From a virus, in IMG/VR virus record IMGVR_UViG_3300042864_000640, positions 1-64,000 of that record: DNA of 64,000 nt. One strand, written 5' to 3'. Numbering within the stretch: position 1 is the first letter of the stretch; every line of letters begins with the position of its first letter. The translations under genes were made by a program, and so were the position numbers. Shown here one piece after another: positions 1-9,363 of this stretch. The notes beneath the pieces are model-generated. The model worked only from the letters and a program-made list of their open reading frames with translations, made no database searches and was not told the DNA's origin.

Positions 1-1
1 G

Positions 2-124
2 GAAGCCAATTCATATGGATTGTGGAAAGAAGTATTAGATGCGGCTAAAAAACTTATGGAGGAAAATCCTAAGAGAGATAGAGTATCTGCCTTTGAAGAA
101 GCATTCAATGATTGGGTAAAATAG
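2..124 (+). CDS. C-terminal end of an unidentified protein (partial)
   Basis: An open frame enters from the left edge and stops with TAG at 122-124, giving the last 40 residues of a protein. The tail is mixed helical and charged (it contains LWKEVLDAAKKLMEEN) and shows no family motif. The next gene starts 4 bases downstream, so it probably belongs to the same transcript. Function unknown. Confidence 0.6.
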   Translation, partial: EANSYGLWKEVLDAAKKLMEENPKRDRVSAFEEAFNDWVK

Positions 125-128
125 TTAT

Positions 129-884
129 ATGAAAGTAGAAGGAAAAGATTATTGCGATATATCCAAACTTTCGATAAGACTAGTAAGTAAAGATATAGCA
201 AAAGATATTATTGTTAATAACCATTATAGTGGGATATGGACAAAAGTATCTTATGCTATTGGTTTATTTTATATATCAAATGATGAACACAAATTTTTTG
301 GTGGCGTAAATGAAAAATTAATTGGAGTTGCCTGTTATGGCGACCCAATTGGTAGACATTCCGGCGCATCCATATCTGAAACGTTAGATAGAACGGAGGT
401 TTTAGAACTTACCCGTTTATTTGTATTTGATGGGTATGGTAGTAATATTGAGAGTTGGTTTGTAGGACAAACTTTTAATTGGTTAAGAGAAAACGCACCA
501 CACATTAAAGCATTGGTATCATATTCAGACCCAAAGGTTGGACATTTGGGAACTGTTTATCAAGCAACTAATTGGGTATATCAGGGAAATCGAATCAGAC
601 CAAATGATAGTTGGTCTTTTAAATGGAGTGAGATTGATGAGTGGCATCATAGCAGAACATCTTATGTGAAGTATGGAACGAATGACCCAAAGATAATTCA
701 AACAATGGTAACATCCCCATTTTGGATTAAAAAAGAACCACGCAAACATAGGTATGTTTATATACTATTGTATGGTAAAGAAAAAAAGAAATTATTTAAA
801 TCATTGAAATACCCATCCCTACCATATCCAAAATTAAATGTGGAATTTGTGGAGGAGATACTCAAATTAGAGCCAATAAAATAA
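129..884 (+). CDS. Mom-like DNA modification protein (copy 1)
   Basis: The 251-residue product resembles the phage Mom family, a GNAT-fold group that includes the Mu protein that modifies adenine in DNA. Matching features are an early HY pair (HYSGIW), LELTRLF followed by a glycine-rich segment, a KALVSYSD block and GTVYQATNWVYQG. These are seen in the sequence; the biochemical role is inferred from the family. It is followed after 4 bases by a paralogue with the same block order, so this is a tandem duplication. The chemical group added and the target base cannot be read from sequence. Another GNAT-type function is possible. Confidence 0.65.
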   Translation: MKVEGKDYCDISKLSIRLVSKDIAKDIIVNNHYSGIWTKVSYAIGLFYISNDEHKFFGGVNEKLIGVACYGDPIGRHSGASISETLDRTEVLELTRLFVFDGYGSNIESWFVGQTFNWLRENAPHIKALVSYSDPKVGHLGTVYQATNWVYQGNRIRPNDSWSFKWSEIDEWHHSRTSYVKYGTNDPKIIQTMVTSPFWIKKEPRKHRYVYILLYGKEKKKLFKSLKYPSLPYPKLNVEFVEEILKLEPIK

Positions 885-888
885 AGTT

Positions 889-1692
889 ATGAAAGAAGAA
901 GGCAAAAACTATTGTGATACATCCAAAGTATATATCGCACCAATCAGTAAAGATATAGCTAAAGATATCATCGTAAAGAAGCACTACACACACGCTTGGA
1001 CAGCTTGTAGATATGCTTTAGGTATTTTTTATAAAATGGATGAAACTAATGCATTGGGTGAAGATAATAAATTAATTGGATGTTTAGTTTATGGATTCCC
1101 CGTTGGGGCAAGGGCAGCAACTTCTATTTCAGATTTACTTACAAAAGATAATGTATTAGAATTGACTCGTTTATATTGTGATGATGGATATGGCTCTAAT
1201 ATTGAATCATACGCAATGGGACAATCATTCAAATGGTTTAGAGAAAACGATAAGGCTATTAAAGCACTTATTTCTTATGCAGATAATGGACAAGAACATT
1301 TAGGTGGAATTTATCAGGCAACTAATTGGATTTATCAAGGATTAAATACCGATATTGCCTTAATGCCTAACTATGGTATTTCATTATCAAATGACCCTTA
1401 TAAATGGATTCATAGTAGGACTGTGTTTACAAAGTGGGGTAGTGGTAATTTAGAACATCTTCGTAGAGAAATTGGTAAGGATGGATATAAGCAATTTTGG
1501 AGAAGAGAAGAGCCACCAAAGCATAGATATCTTCAAATTGTTACGGCTGATAAGAAAGAAAAGAAAGCAATTATGAAAACGTTCAAACACGAAATCAGAC
1601 CATATCCAAAAGATACTCGAGCTTTCAACAAAGATATTCAAGTGTGGGAAACAATTGCACCTGAATCAGAAATAGATACCAAATTTTGGTAA
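889..1692 (+). CDS. Mom-like DNA modification protein (copy 2)
   Basis: This 267-residue paralogue of the preceding gene shares the N-terminal KDIAKDIIV segment, an HY pair (HYTHAW), VLELTRLY, YGSNIES, KALISYAD and GIYQATNWIYQG. It carries about 15 extra residues after the QATNW block (around NTDIALMPNYG), so the two copies have diverged near the probable substrate site. Two copies may have different sequence specificity or may act together, which is inference. It lies in the same operon as copy 1 with a 4-base gap. Confidence 0.65.
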   Translation: MKEEGKNYCDTSKVYIAPISKDIAKDIIVKKHYTHAWTACRYALGIFYKMDETNALGEDNKLIGCLVYGFPVGARAATSISDLLTKDNVLELTRLYCDDGYGSNIESYAMGQSFKWFRENDKAIKALISYADNGQEHLGGIYQATNWIYQGLNTDIALMPNYGISLSNDPYKWIHSRTVFTKWGSGNLEHLRREIGKDGYKQFWRREEPPKHRYLQIVTADKKEKKAIMKTFKHEIRPYPKDTRAFNKDIQVWETIAPESEIDTKFW

Positions 1693-1720
1693 TTTAAAAT
1701 TAATTAGTTATATTTGTAAT

Positions 1721-2947
1721 ATGAAATTTTGGAACACAGGCGAAGAAACAAACACAACCACATTTGATTATGATGTGATGAAAAGAAAGTTCATTGAAAA
1801 TTTGGACTATCTTAAAGAAATGTCAGTAGAGCAACAAACTTTATATAAGAAGTGGATTGAATGGAATGCTGATAGAGTTTCTAATATGAAGAGATTACCT
1901 GCGTTACAATCATACTACGATTCATTGTGGAAGCCAGCTGATATTAATAATAAGGAATTGACTATTTCTGAAATAGAGCAATTAGACCCTTATGTGGAAA
2001 TCGTTGAAGATGACCCAAAAGAATCTACTCGTTGGACTGAAATCCGTAAGTTAATACATACTATGGAATTTTCAGCAAATCCTGGCAGAAACGTAAAAAT
2101 ATATGTTAAGGATAGAGTAAGTAATAAAATATTAGGGCAAATATGTTTAGGTTCTGATATTACATCATTGGGTGTTAGAGATGAATATATTGGTTGGAGT
2201 AAAGAAGATAAGTTTGAAAAAGGTAAATTAAATTGTACATCTATTGCTACAACGATTGTATCTACACAACCATTTGGTTATAATTTTTTAGGTGGTAAGT
2301 TAATCGCAGCATTAGCAACTGCACCCGAAGTTAGAGCATATTGGAAAACTAAATATGATAATCCATTAGTTGGAGTAGGCACAACATCCCTTTACGGAAT
2401 TCATTCACAATATAATGGTATTCCACATTTCAAAACATTGGGGGAATCCAAAGGTAAGATTTCTACAAAGCCAGATGATTCGGTCTACAATCCTTGGCAT
2501 CAATGGATTAAAGAAAATCGTTCGGAATGGTATAAGACGCATATTATGGATGAAAGAGAACGTAATGGTGCTAATATGGGTTACGAAAAGAACGGACCTG
2601 TAAGTGGAATTAAACAAAAGATTATTCAGGCAATTTTCAAAGAATTAGGAATCAAAGGAAACGCTTATGACCACGGATTTCAAAGAGGTGTATATTTTGC
2701 TCCAATATACCAAAATGGTAATGAGTTCTTAAAATCAAAAATCGAAGAAAAGGATTTAATTCTTAATGAAAAGTTTGCAAAAGGAAACGAATATACCACT
2801 AAGTGGTGGAAGGATAAAGCCATCAAACGATATACAAAACTACACGATGAGGGTAGAATCAAACCCGAAGTACTATTCTACGTTGATGCAATTGGTATGA
2901 CGTGGGAGCAAATGCAAGAAGCATATTTAAAAGAGGTGGGTAGATAA
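1721..2947 (+). CDS. DUF4338-like (DruA-related) protein
   Basis: The 408-residue protein has a central block typical of the DUF4338 group: LGQICLGSDI, then VRDEYIGW, then a long stretch with QPFGYNFLGGKL, and a TTSLYG-SQYN segment. DUF4338 proteins include DruA of the Druantia defence system and many phage proteins of unknown activity. None of the other Druantia genes are present, so a defence system is not claimed. The position directly after two Mom-like genes suggests a role in DNA modification or its handling. A hairpin terminator follows the stop. The family call is by eye and moderate. Confidence 0.5.
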   Translation: MKFWNTGEETNTTTFDYDVMKRKFIENLDYLKEMSVEQQTLYKKWIEWNADRVSNMKRLPALQSYYDSLWKPADINNKELTISEIEQLDPYVEIVEDDPKESTRWTEIRKLIHTMEFSANPGRNVKIYVKDRVSNKILGQICLGSDITSLGVRDEYIGWSKEDKFEKGKLNCTSIATTIVSTQPFGYNFLGGKLIAALATAPEVRAYWKTKYDNPLVGVGTTSLYGIHSQYNGIPHFKTLGESKGKISTKPDDSVYNPWHQWIKENRSEWYKTHIMDERERNGANMGYEKNGPVSGIKQKIIQAIFKELGIKGNAYDHGFQRGVYFAPIYQNGNEFLKSKIEEKDLILNEKFAKGNEYTTKWWKDKAIKRYTKLHDEGRIKPEVLFYVDAIGMTWEQMQEAYLKEVGR

Positions 2948-2972
2948 CATATTGATTATCAACCTGTTATAT
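2947..2972. repeat. Short dyad element with core TTGATTATCAA
   Basis: Immediately after the stop codon lies TTGATTATCAA followed by CCTGTTAT. Read on the other strand this is ATAAC-N3-TTGATAATCAA. The same core recurs between genes near 44.6, 47.2 and 62.6 kb. It may be a protein-binding palindrome or part of a termination signal. Confidence 0.4.
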
Positions 2973-2973
2973 A

Positions 2974-3010
2974 AAATATCCCTAATTATTTGGTAATTTG
3001 GGATATTTTT
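2974..3010 (+). terminator. Rho-independent terminator after the DUF4338-like gene
   Basis: AAATATCCC at 2974-2982 pairs with GGGATATTT at 3000-3008, followed by a T-run. The loop contains the TTTGG -33 element of the next promoter, so terminator and promoter overlap. Confidence 0.6.
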
Positions 3011-3020
3011 CGTATCTTTA
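2989..3020 (+). promoter_or_regulatory. Bacteroidota-type promoter
   Basis: TTTGG at 2989-2993 and TATCTTTA at 3013-3020 are separated by 19 bases, close to the host primary-sigma consensus. It drives the DUF262/HNH gene 85 bases downstream. Confidence 0.6.
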
Positions 3021-3104
3021 CATAGTAAACAATTTATAAAGTGTTGCTAAATGTTGGGTTACTATTACTCAATTGACCAACGCTTTCACATTAAAACATA
3101 AAAT

Positions 3105-4589
3105 ATGTATTTAAACTGCGAAAACGCCGAAAAACAATTCGGACAAACACAAGACCCAATATCACACAATGGTGATATTTCAGTTCAATTTTTAAAAGAT
3201 GCACATGGTGTATCATTAGAAACCGGTGCTAGAGAGTACCAAAGAGAGAAAGTTGCAAGGTTAGATTGGAAGCAAGCAATTATTCTTACAATTCTTTCAA
3301 AGAGCTACGCTCGTATTCCACAAATTCACATTAGAGTAGAACCAACCGAAGGTGGTGGTTTCAGATTTGAAATCGTTGATGGACAACAACGTGTTAGTGC
3401 TCCATTAGATTTTATTGATGGTAAATTTAAATTACCAACGGATGATGATGCATATATCATAGATGGTATGGATTGTCGTGGTTGTGATATTAAAAAAATT
3501 AAAAGTAAATTTCCAAAACTATATTCTAAAATAATGGAATATCGTATATCATGTTTGTGGTATGAAAATTTAGAAGATGATATGGTTTCAGATTTATTTG
3601 TAAACATATTGAATAATGTGAATGATATGAAAGAGCAGGAAATACGAAACGCTGTTCGTGGTTTGTTATCATCTTATATTCGTGATACCGCTAGGTTTGA
3701 AGAAATGCATGATTTATTTGAAAGACAAACTATTATCACCGATAAGAGAGGTAATAAGACTAAAGATGTACTTAAACATTTTTCACCATCATTTGCTTTA
3801 AAAGGTAGAATGGAAGTTGATGAATGGTTTTCTGAAATCATATTTTTGAAAAAGCACGGATTTGAAAATGGCGTAACTCCTGCCGCACTTACAAAGTGGG
3901 TTAAAGATGTACAAAGAGGTAGTGGCGATTTTACAAAAAAAGTTTTATTCAATAAATTTAAGAAAGAAGTAGATGAGTTATTAGATTTTTCTTATAAAGT
4001 AATTACATCAGTTGAAAAAATACACAAAGATAAGCTAACACCTTGGCTATCTATGATACTTGTACTTTACGCAGATTCATTGAGAAATCAATCATATGCG
4101 GTTGATGTAAAAACATATACAAAGAAGTTTTTTGAAATATACAGAAAATGGAGTAATACGAATGATAAGTTGTATATGAATGAAACGATGTTAAATGGTA
4201 ATCAAATGCAACCATTCAATGAGTTATTTGGTGGTAAAAACAAAAATGCAATTGGTACAATTTGTTGGGTTCTTAATAAAGAAAAAGAAGCTGATAAAAA
4301 CCAATTTGGTGATGTTGAATCATTCGGCTTGTTAGCATTAGACCCCAAAGAAACATTTAGTGAAGCTCAAATCTTACAAAAATGGGAAGAGCAAGATGGT
4401 AAATGCTTTTATACGGGTGAAGAACTTGAAAGAAATGAATTGGCAGGAGACCATCACATTCCTAGAAGTTGGGGAATCGCTAAGGGTGGCGTTACCGAAT
4501 ATAATAATTTGCGTGTAACTTCAAAATCTTTAAATTTGAAGAAAGGCGCTAGGCATGGTGATGAGTTTTTATCCGAATTAAAAAAATAA
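3105..4589 (+). CDS. DUF262 + HNH nuclease (GmrSD/type IV restriction-like)
   Basis: The 494-residue product has an N-terminal ParB/Srx-like DUF262 domain, with YQREK at residues 45-49 and the hallmark VDGQQR near 91-96. It ends in an HNH nuclease with CFYTGEEL, GDHHIPRSWG near 447-457 and an N-rich YNNL segment. This order matches single-chain relatives of GmrSD, where the DUF262 part hydrolyses nucleotides and the HNH part cuts modified DNA. A phage copy next to Mom-like modifying genes could attack competing phage DNA or host DNA, which is inference. It has its own promoter, and the following glycosyltransferase starts 3 bases after its stop. Confidence 0.75.
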   Translation: MYLNCENAEKQFGQTQDPISHNGDISVQFLKDAHGVSLETGAREYQREKVARLDWKQAIILTILSKSYARIPQIHIRVEPTEGGGFRFEIVDGQQRVSAPLDFIDGKFKLPTDDDAYIIDGMDCRGCDIKKIKSKFPKLYSKIMEYRISCLWYENLEDDMVSDLFVNILNNVNDMKEQEIRNAVRGLLSSYIRDTARFEEMHDLFERQTIITDKRGNKTKDVLKHFSPSFALKGRMEVDEWFSEIIFLKKHGFENGVTPAALTKWVKDVQRGSGDFTKKVLFNKFKKEVDELLDFSYKVITSVEKIHKDKLTPWLSMILVLYADSLRNQSYAVDVKTYTKKFFEIYRKWSNTNDKLYMNETMLNGNQMQPFNELFGGKNKNAIGTICWVLNKEKEADKNQFGDVESFGLLALDPKETFSEAQILQKWEEQDGKCFYTGEELERNELAGDHHIPRSWGIAKGGVTEYNNLRVTSKSLNLKKGARHGDEFLSELKK

Positions 4590-4592
4590 TAA

Positions 4593-5705
4593 ATGAATTT
4601 TTGGGAAAGTATAGATTATAATAAAGCAAGGAAAGTGTTGGTGATACCTAATATCACCAACTCTTCCAATATTGAAAAGGATTCGTTTGTGGATGTTATA
4701 TACAACCATATCAAAGGATTAGAATCGGAGGGTGAATTCTTTTGGAATATTATATTGCCACAGCCTGTTAAGAAATTAAATCTAATAAATGTGAAGCAGC
4801 ATATACTTCAATTTTCAGGCGATATGATTAAGATGAGAACGTATCCGCCGGATATGAATCGTTTGTTGGAAACATTGGAATATGATGTAATATATTCTCA
4901 TTTGCCTGATTGGCCGCAAGTTGGCAGATATAAGAACGATTTCAAAACCAATGTAATTGGATATTGCCATTGGTGGGAAATGAAATCTTGTAATGCAGAA
5001 GATAGAAAAAACAAATGGAGATGGATGCCGATTGAACTTTTGGGTGTATCTCAAATGGAAACTTGCTTCCTAAATACACAAGAACAAAAAGATAGAGTTT
5101 TAGAAGAAGCAAAATTATGGTTCAATGATTTGTTTATTCAAAAATTAAGTAGTATATTAGTAGTGTGGAATTTAGGAATAGATGTTACAAAAATTATCGA
5201 ATCGCCTAAACCAAAAGAAAAAGTTATTGTATTCAATCATAGAGCAGCTGCATATAAAGGATATCCATCATTTATTAAGTTGATGGAAGAGTATAGAGGA
5301 CGTAGACAAGATTTCAAAGTTTGGGTGCCTCAATTGGATGGTAAGCCTGAATTTAATTGGATTGATAATACCAAAGTAGCTAAGCACGATTACTATAAGA
5401 AATTACAATCTTGCTCCGTTGGAATTCAAATGAGGCAGACTAACTATGGTTGGAGTGTAGCAGCTACCGATTGTATGATGAATGGAACTACTATGATATT
5501 TCAGGAATCAGATTGTTACAAAGAGATAGACCCAAAAGGGTTGTTCTTTAAATATAAAAAAGATTTGTTTGATATGCTTGATAAAATATTAGATGATGAA
5601 AATCATAGATTAGAATTATCAATAAAAGCAATTGAAAGAGCAAAGGAACTATCTGAAAACGATAGTAGGATGATTAAAATATTAAACGAAAAACTAAGAG
5701 CTTAA
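4593..5705 (+). CDS. GT-B type glycosyltransferase
   Basis: The 370-residue protein has a C-terminal half typical of GT-B (GT4-like) enzymes: a strand-loop segment VIVFNHRAAAYKGYPSF and a donor-binding-like region GWSVAATDCMMNGTTMIF. The N-terminal half is less conserved. Its stop overlaps the polymerase start by one base. Placement between a modification-dependent nuclease gene and the DNA polymerase leaves open whether it sugars DNA bases, as T4 glucosyltransferases do, or another acceptor. Confidence 0.6.
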   Translation: MNFWESIDYNKARKVLVIPNITNSSNIEKDSFVDVIYNHIKGLESEGEFFWNIILPQPVKKLNLINVKQHILQFSGDMIKMRTYPPDMNRLLETLEYDVIYSHLPDWPQVGRYKNDFKTNVIGYCHWWEMKSCNAEDRKNKWRWMPIELLGVSQMETCFLNTQEQKDRVLEEAKLWFNDLFIQKLSSILVVWNLGIDVTKIIESPKPKEKVIVFNHRAAAYKGYPSFIKLMEEYRGRRQDFKVWVPQLDGKPEFNWIDNTKVAKHDYYKKLQSCSVGIQMRQTNYGWSVAATDCMMNGTTMIFQESDCYKEIDPKGLFFKYKKDLFDMLDKILDDENHRLELSIKAIERAKELSENDSRMIKILNEKLRA

Positions 5706-8266
5706 TGTATCAAAACATTTATTACGAAAGACAGAAAAATTTAATCCATCTATGGGATGATAAGAGTGGATATCAAACATTCCCATATCGAAAGTATGCA
5801 TACAAACGAGATGCATATGGTGAATACCTTTCTATGTATGGTGATAAATTGAGTAAAGTTGGTAAATGGGAAAAAGAAGATGCCGAAGATTTATTCGAAT
5901 CAGATGTTCCCGAAACAACGAGAGTATTGGTAGATATATACGAAAACGATTTACCATCAAATGGACATAGAGTTCTTACATTTGATATTGAGGTAGAAAT
6001 GATAACGGGTCTACCAAATACAAAAGATGCAAAGAATGAAATTACGGCAATTGCAGCACATGATGGAGCAACAAAACTCTATGATGTGTTCGTATTAGAT
6101 AAGGAGAGAAAAGTAAAGAACAAAGCCAAAAACTTTAATAAAGATGGTAGAGAAGTTACTCTTCATATATTTGATAATGAACGTAATCTATTACAGGCAT
6201 TTCTTAACTATTACGAAGAAGTAAATCCAACAATCCTAACGGGTTGGAATATTGATTTCTTTGATATTCCATATTTGTATAACCGATTAAAGAATGTATG
6301 TGGCGAAGGACATGCTAAACGATTATCACCAATAGGACAGGCATTCTGGTCTCCATATAGAGAGAAGTTTAGTTTTGGTGGTGTATCCATTTTGGATTAT
6401 ATCAATCTATATAAAACTTACACATATACGTTAGAAGCATCTTATACTCTAAACTATATCGCTACCAAAGAATTGGGTAGAGGTAAGATTGAGTATGAAG
6501 GAAGTTTGGATGATTTATTCGAAAATGATTTAGAAAAGTTTATTGAGTATAACATTGTCGATGTGGACTTAGTTGTATCGATGGATGAGAAACTTCAATT
6601 CATTGAATTATGTAGAGCCGTTTGTCACGCCGGATATGTACCATATGAGGATTACATATATTCATCGAAGTGGTTGGAAGGAGCTTGTTTAGGGTATCTT
6701 AAAAAGAAAGGATTGGTAGCAACAAATAAACCACGAGATAGGAAAGAAAGGATGCAGGCTCTTAGAGATAATAACCAAGAGAAGTTTATTGGAGCTTATG
6801 TAAAAGAACCTATCGTTGGTAAGTATGATTGGATATATGATTTGGATTTAACTTCACTATATCCATCAATCATTATGACTCTAAATATTTCGCCAGAAAC
6901 TAAAGTTGGTAAGATTACAAATTGGGATGCCGAAGCCAATATTAGAGGATTGGATACGACATATAAGTTAGTTGGTAAAGATGGTGATACATACGAATAT
7001 ACGACTCAGGAGTTAACGGAAGTTATCAAAGATAGTAACTTGGGTGTTGCAGCAAATGGGGTTCTATATACACAGGATAAGAAGGGTCTTATTGCTGATA
7101 TCTTAAATGATTGGTTTGAAAAGCGTGTTGAGTTCAGAAAATTAGAAAAACAATATGGTGAAGCGGGTGATACGGAGAAATATGACTTTTATGCTAAAAG
7201 GCAGCTTGTTCAGAAGATTCTTCTTAATTCTATGTATGGTGTTCTTGGCCTTCCTGCCTTTCGGTTTTACGATATTGATAATGCAGAGGCAGTTACGGTT
7301 ACGGGTCAAACTGTTATTAAGAAAACGGCGGAGATGGCAAATAGAAAATATTGGAAAGAATTAGGAACAACTGATGACTACAATGTTTATATTGATACGG
7401 ATTCAATTTATATGATGGCAGAACCATTGGTAAAACATAGATACCCAGAATATAAAACATTTGATGAAAAGAGAATGGCAGTTGAGGTGGATAATATTGC
7501 AACCGAAACACAAACATTCTTAAATTCATTCTATGATATGTTGGCTGAAAGATTCTTCTTTATTCCAAAAGAGAAACATAGATTTGAAATCAAAAAGGAG
7601 TATATCAGTAAAGCAGGATTTTGGGTAGCTAAGAAACGATACGCACAATGGATGGTATTAAAGAATGGTATTCCGTGTGATAAGTTAGATGTAAAGGGAT
7701 TGGATGTAGTACGTTCATCATTCCCCAAAGCATTTCAGGACCAAATGAGTGCTATGTTGAAGGATATTCTAATGGGTAAAGATAATGAATACGTTGATAC
7801 AAAACTATTAGCATTTAAAGCTAGTATGGCTACTTTGCCTGTTAATAAGATAGCAAAGGGTGGAGCAATTAAAGAGTTAAGTAAATATGATAATGGTACT
7901 TGGAGAAAAGATAGTGGGTTATCAATTGCATCTTTTGAGAAAGGAACTCCGGCGCACGTTAAAGCTGGGATTACTTACAATCGATTATTGAAGTTCTTTA
8001 ATGCACCATATAAGCACGAACCAATTAGAGATGGTGATAAAGTAAAGTGGGTATATCTTAAAAATAATCCATTGGGATTGGATACTGTGGCATTTAAGGA
8101 TTATAACGACCCTAAAGAAATTATGGATTTCGTAGAACAATATATTGATAGAGATAAATTATATGTATCGGATATGGAAAATAAGGTAGATGATTTCTAT
8201 ACCGCACTTAAATGGCAAAAGGCTTCAACTGAAGCTCTAACTGCCAAAAAGTTTTTCTCATTTTAA
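5705..8266 (+). CDS. 43: DNA polymerase, family B, with 3'-5' exonuclease (T4 gp43-like)
   Basis: The 853-residue replicative polymerase has all expected motifs. Exo I is TFDIEVE near residue 92, Exo II is GWNIDFFDIPYL and Exo III is YNIVDVDLV. Polymerase motif A is DLTSLYPSI near 381, motif B is KILLNSMYG near 505 and motif C is YIDTDS near 561. The length is close to T4 gp43. It overlaps the upstream glycosyltransferase gene by one base, and the clamp gene follows after its own promoter. Very secure. Confidence 0.97.
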   Translation: MYQNIYYERQKNLIHLWDDKSGYQTFPYRKYAYKRDAYGEYLSMYGDKLSKVGKWEKEDAEDLFESDVPETTRVLVDIYENDLPSNGHRVLTFDIEVEMITGLPNTKDAKNEITAIAAHDGATKLYDVFVLDKERKVKNKAKNFNKDGREVTLHIFDNERNLLQAFLNYYEEVNPTILTGWNIDFFDIPYLYNRLKNVCGEGHAKRLSPIGQAFWSPYREKFSFGGVSILDYINLYKTYTYTLEASYTLNYIATKELGRGKIEYEGSLDDLFENDLEKFIEYNIVDVDLVVSMDEKLQFIELCRAVCHAGYVPYEDYIYSSKWLEGACLGYLKKKGLVATNKPRDRKERMQALRDNNQEKFIGAYVKEPIVGKYDWIYDLDLTSLYPSIIMTLNISPETKVGKITNWDAEANIRGLDTTYKLVGKDGDTYEYTTQELTEVIKDSNLGVAANGVLYTQDKKGLIADILNDWFEKRVEFRKLEKQYGEAGDTEKYDFYAKRQLVQKILLNSMYGVLGLPAFRFYDIDNAEAVTVTGQTVIKKTAEMANRKYWKELGTTDDYNVYIDTDSIYMMAEPLVKHRYPEYKTFDEKRMAVEVDNIATETQTFLNSFYDMLAERFFFIPKEKHRFEIKKEYISKAGFWVAKKRYAQWMVLKNGIPCDKLDVKGLDVVRSSFPKAFQDQMSAMLKDILMGKDNEYVDTKLLAFKASMATLPVNKIAKGGAIKELSKYDNGTWRKDSGLSIASFEKGTPAHVKAGITYNRLLKFFNAPYKHEPIRDGDKVKWVYLKNNPLGLDTVAFKDYNDPKEIMDFVEQYIDRDKLYVSDMENKVDDFYTALKWQKASTEALTAKKFFSF

Positions 8267-8298
8267 TTTGGAACATTCGAAATATTTTCGTATATTTA
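8267..8298 (+). promoter_or_regulatory. Bacteroidota-type promoter before the clamp gene
   Basis: TTTGG at 8267-8271 and TATATTTA at 8291-8298 have 19-base spacing. It lies at the end of the polymerase gene and would let the clamp be expressed independently and more strongly. Confidence 0.6.
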
Positions 8299-8334
8299 CA
8301 CAATAACAATAAAATAAAATTTAAAAATTAGATT

Positions 8335-9048
8335 ATGAACAAACAAAATTTACAAAGATTCATTCAAAAGTATTCACTAGGTGGAGTTATTGAATCAGTA
8401 GCATGGAATGCAGAAGGAAACAAACTATCTGTACGCTTCATTTCAGATGATAAGACTATGTTGGGTGAAGTGGATTTTAATGGCTTTACATCAAAACCAT
8501 TCAATGTTGGTATTTACACTACATCATTGTTAAAAAATTTATTAGGCATTTTGGATAATGACTTATCTTTAAATGTTGACATGGTTGGCGATAGAGCAAC
8601 TGTATTAAAGTTGAATTCAGATGAAACTGAAACTTCGTATCAATTAGCAGATTTAGGTGTAATTCCTGTTGTACCTGATTTGAAGCAAATGCCTGAATTT
8701 GGTATCTCAATCGAAATGGCATCTACTATGATTGATAAATTTATCAAAGCAAAAGGTGCATTATCAGATATCGATACATTCACTGTATTTACTGAAAATG
8801 GTGATTTGAAAATGGCTATTGGTTATTCAACTATTTCTACAAATAGAGTAACCTTCACTTGCCAGAAAGGATATGCCGGTGAAGTTAAACCAATTTCTTT
8901 CTCCGCTAAGTATCTTAAAGAAATCTTAACGGCTAACAAAGAAGCAACATCTGCTAAACTTAACGTATCGGCTGATGGATTGGCGCACGTTGAATTCATT
9001 ATCGATGAGTTCGTATGTAAATATTATTTAGTAGAAATTTCAAATTAA
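8335..9048 (+). CDS. 45: Sliding clamp (T4 gp45-like)
   Basis: The 237-residue protein has the size and block pattern of T4-type trimeric clamps, including an N-terminal helix region, a central SYQLADLGVIPVVPD segment resembling an interdomain linker, and a C-terminal KYYLVEISN strand. It sits between the polymerase and clamp-loader genes, the usual T4 arrangement, and has its own promoter and an A-rich leader. Sequence identity within this family is low, so the call rests partly on context. Confidence 0.8.
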   Translation: MNKQNLQRFIQKYSLGGVIESVAWNAEGNKLSVRFISDDKTMLGEVDFNGFTSKPFNVGIYTTSLLKNLLGILDNDLSLNVDMVGDRATVLKLNSDETETSYQLADLGVIPVVPDLKQMPEFGISIEMASTMIDKFIKAKGALSDIDTFTVFTENGDLKMAIGYSTISTNRVTFTCQKGYAGEVKPISFSAKYLKEILTANKEATSAKLNVSADGLAHVEFIIDEFVCKYYLVEISN

Positions 9049-9054
9049 TAAAAA

Positions 9055-9363
9055 ATGGCAGAACAATTAGATTTATTTCCAGAAGAGAAATTACAACAAC
9101 AGGATGCAGGTAGTATTGGAGTACCTGAAGCAACCCCAATCTTAGATGCAGAATGGTGTTTTCAATTTTTTAATAATGAGCCGGTGGTATTTGCATTCTC
9201 AAATGAAGGCGAAACAGCTGCACCATTACAAATGAAAATTGAACCAACCGAAGGACAAGGATTGAACTTCCAACAAAATGGAATGGTATTCAGAGTGTTC
9301 CCAAGACCAATTTCGGAAGAAACAAAATTAGAAAGAAAAAAAGAAAATGAAAGTAAAGATTAA
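9055..9363 (+). CDS. Small protein with an N-terminal clamp-binding motif
   Basis: The 102-residue protein begins MAEQLDLFPEE. QLDLF is the canonical bacterial beta-clamp-binding pentapeptide (QL[SD]LF). The rest (WCFQFFNNEPVVFAF, then GMVFRVFPRP) is not recognised and the C-terminus is highly charged. It starts 6 bases after the clamp gene and overlaps the dUTPase gene by 17 bases. The motif could tether a factor to a clamp or capture the host beta clamp. Only the motif is seen; the role is inference. Confidence 0.6.
   Translation: MAEQLDLFPEEKLQQQDAGSIGVPEATPILDAEWCFQFFNNEPVVFAFSNEGETAAPLQMKIEPTEGQGLNFQQNGMVFRVFPRPISEETKLERKKENESKD

Noticed and set aside
1721-2947. Druantia defence system
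   Set aside because: Only a DUF4338-like gene is present; no large helicase or other Druantia genes adjacent.
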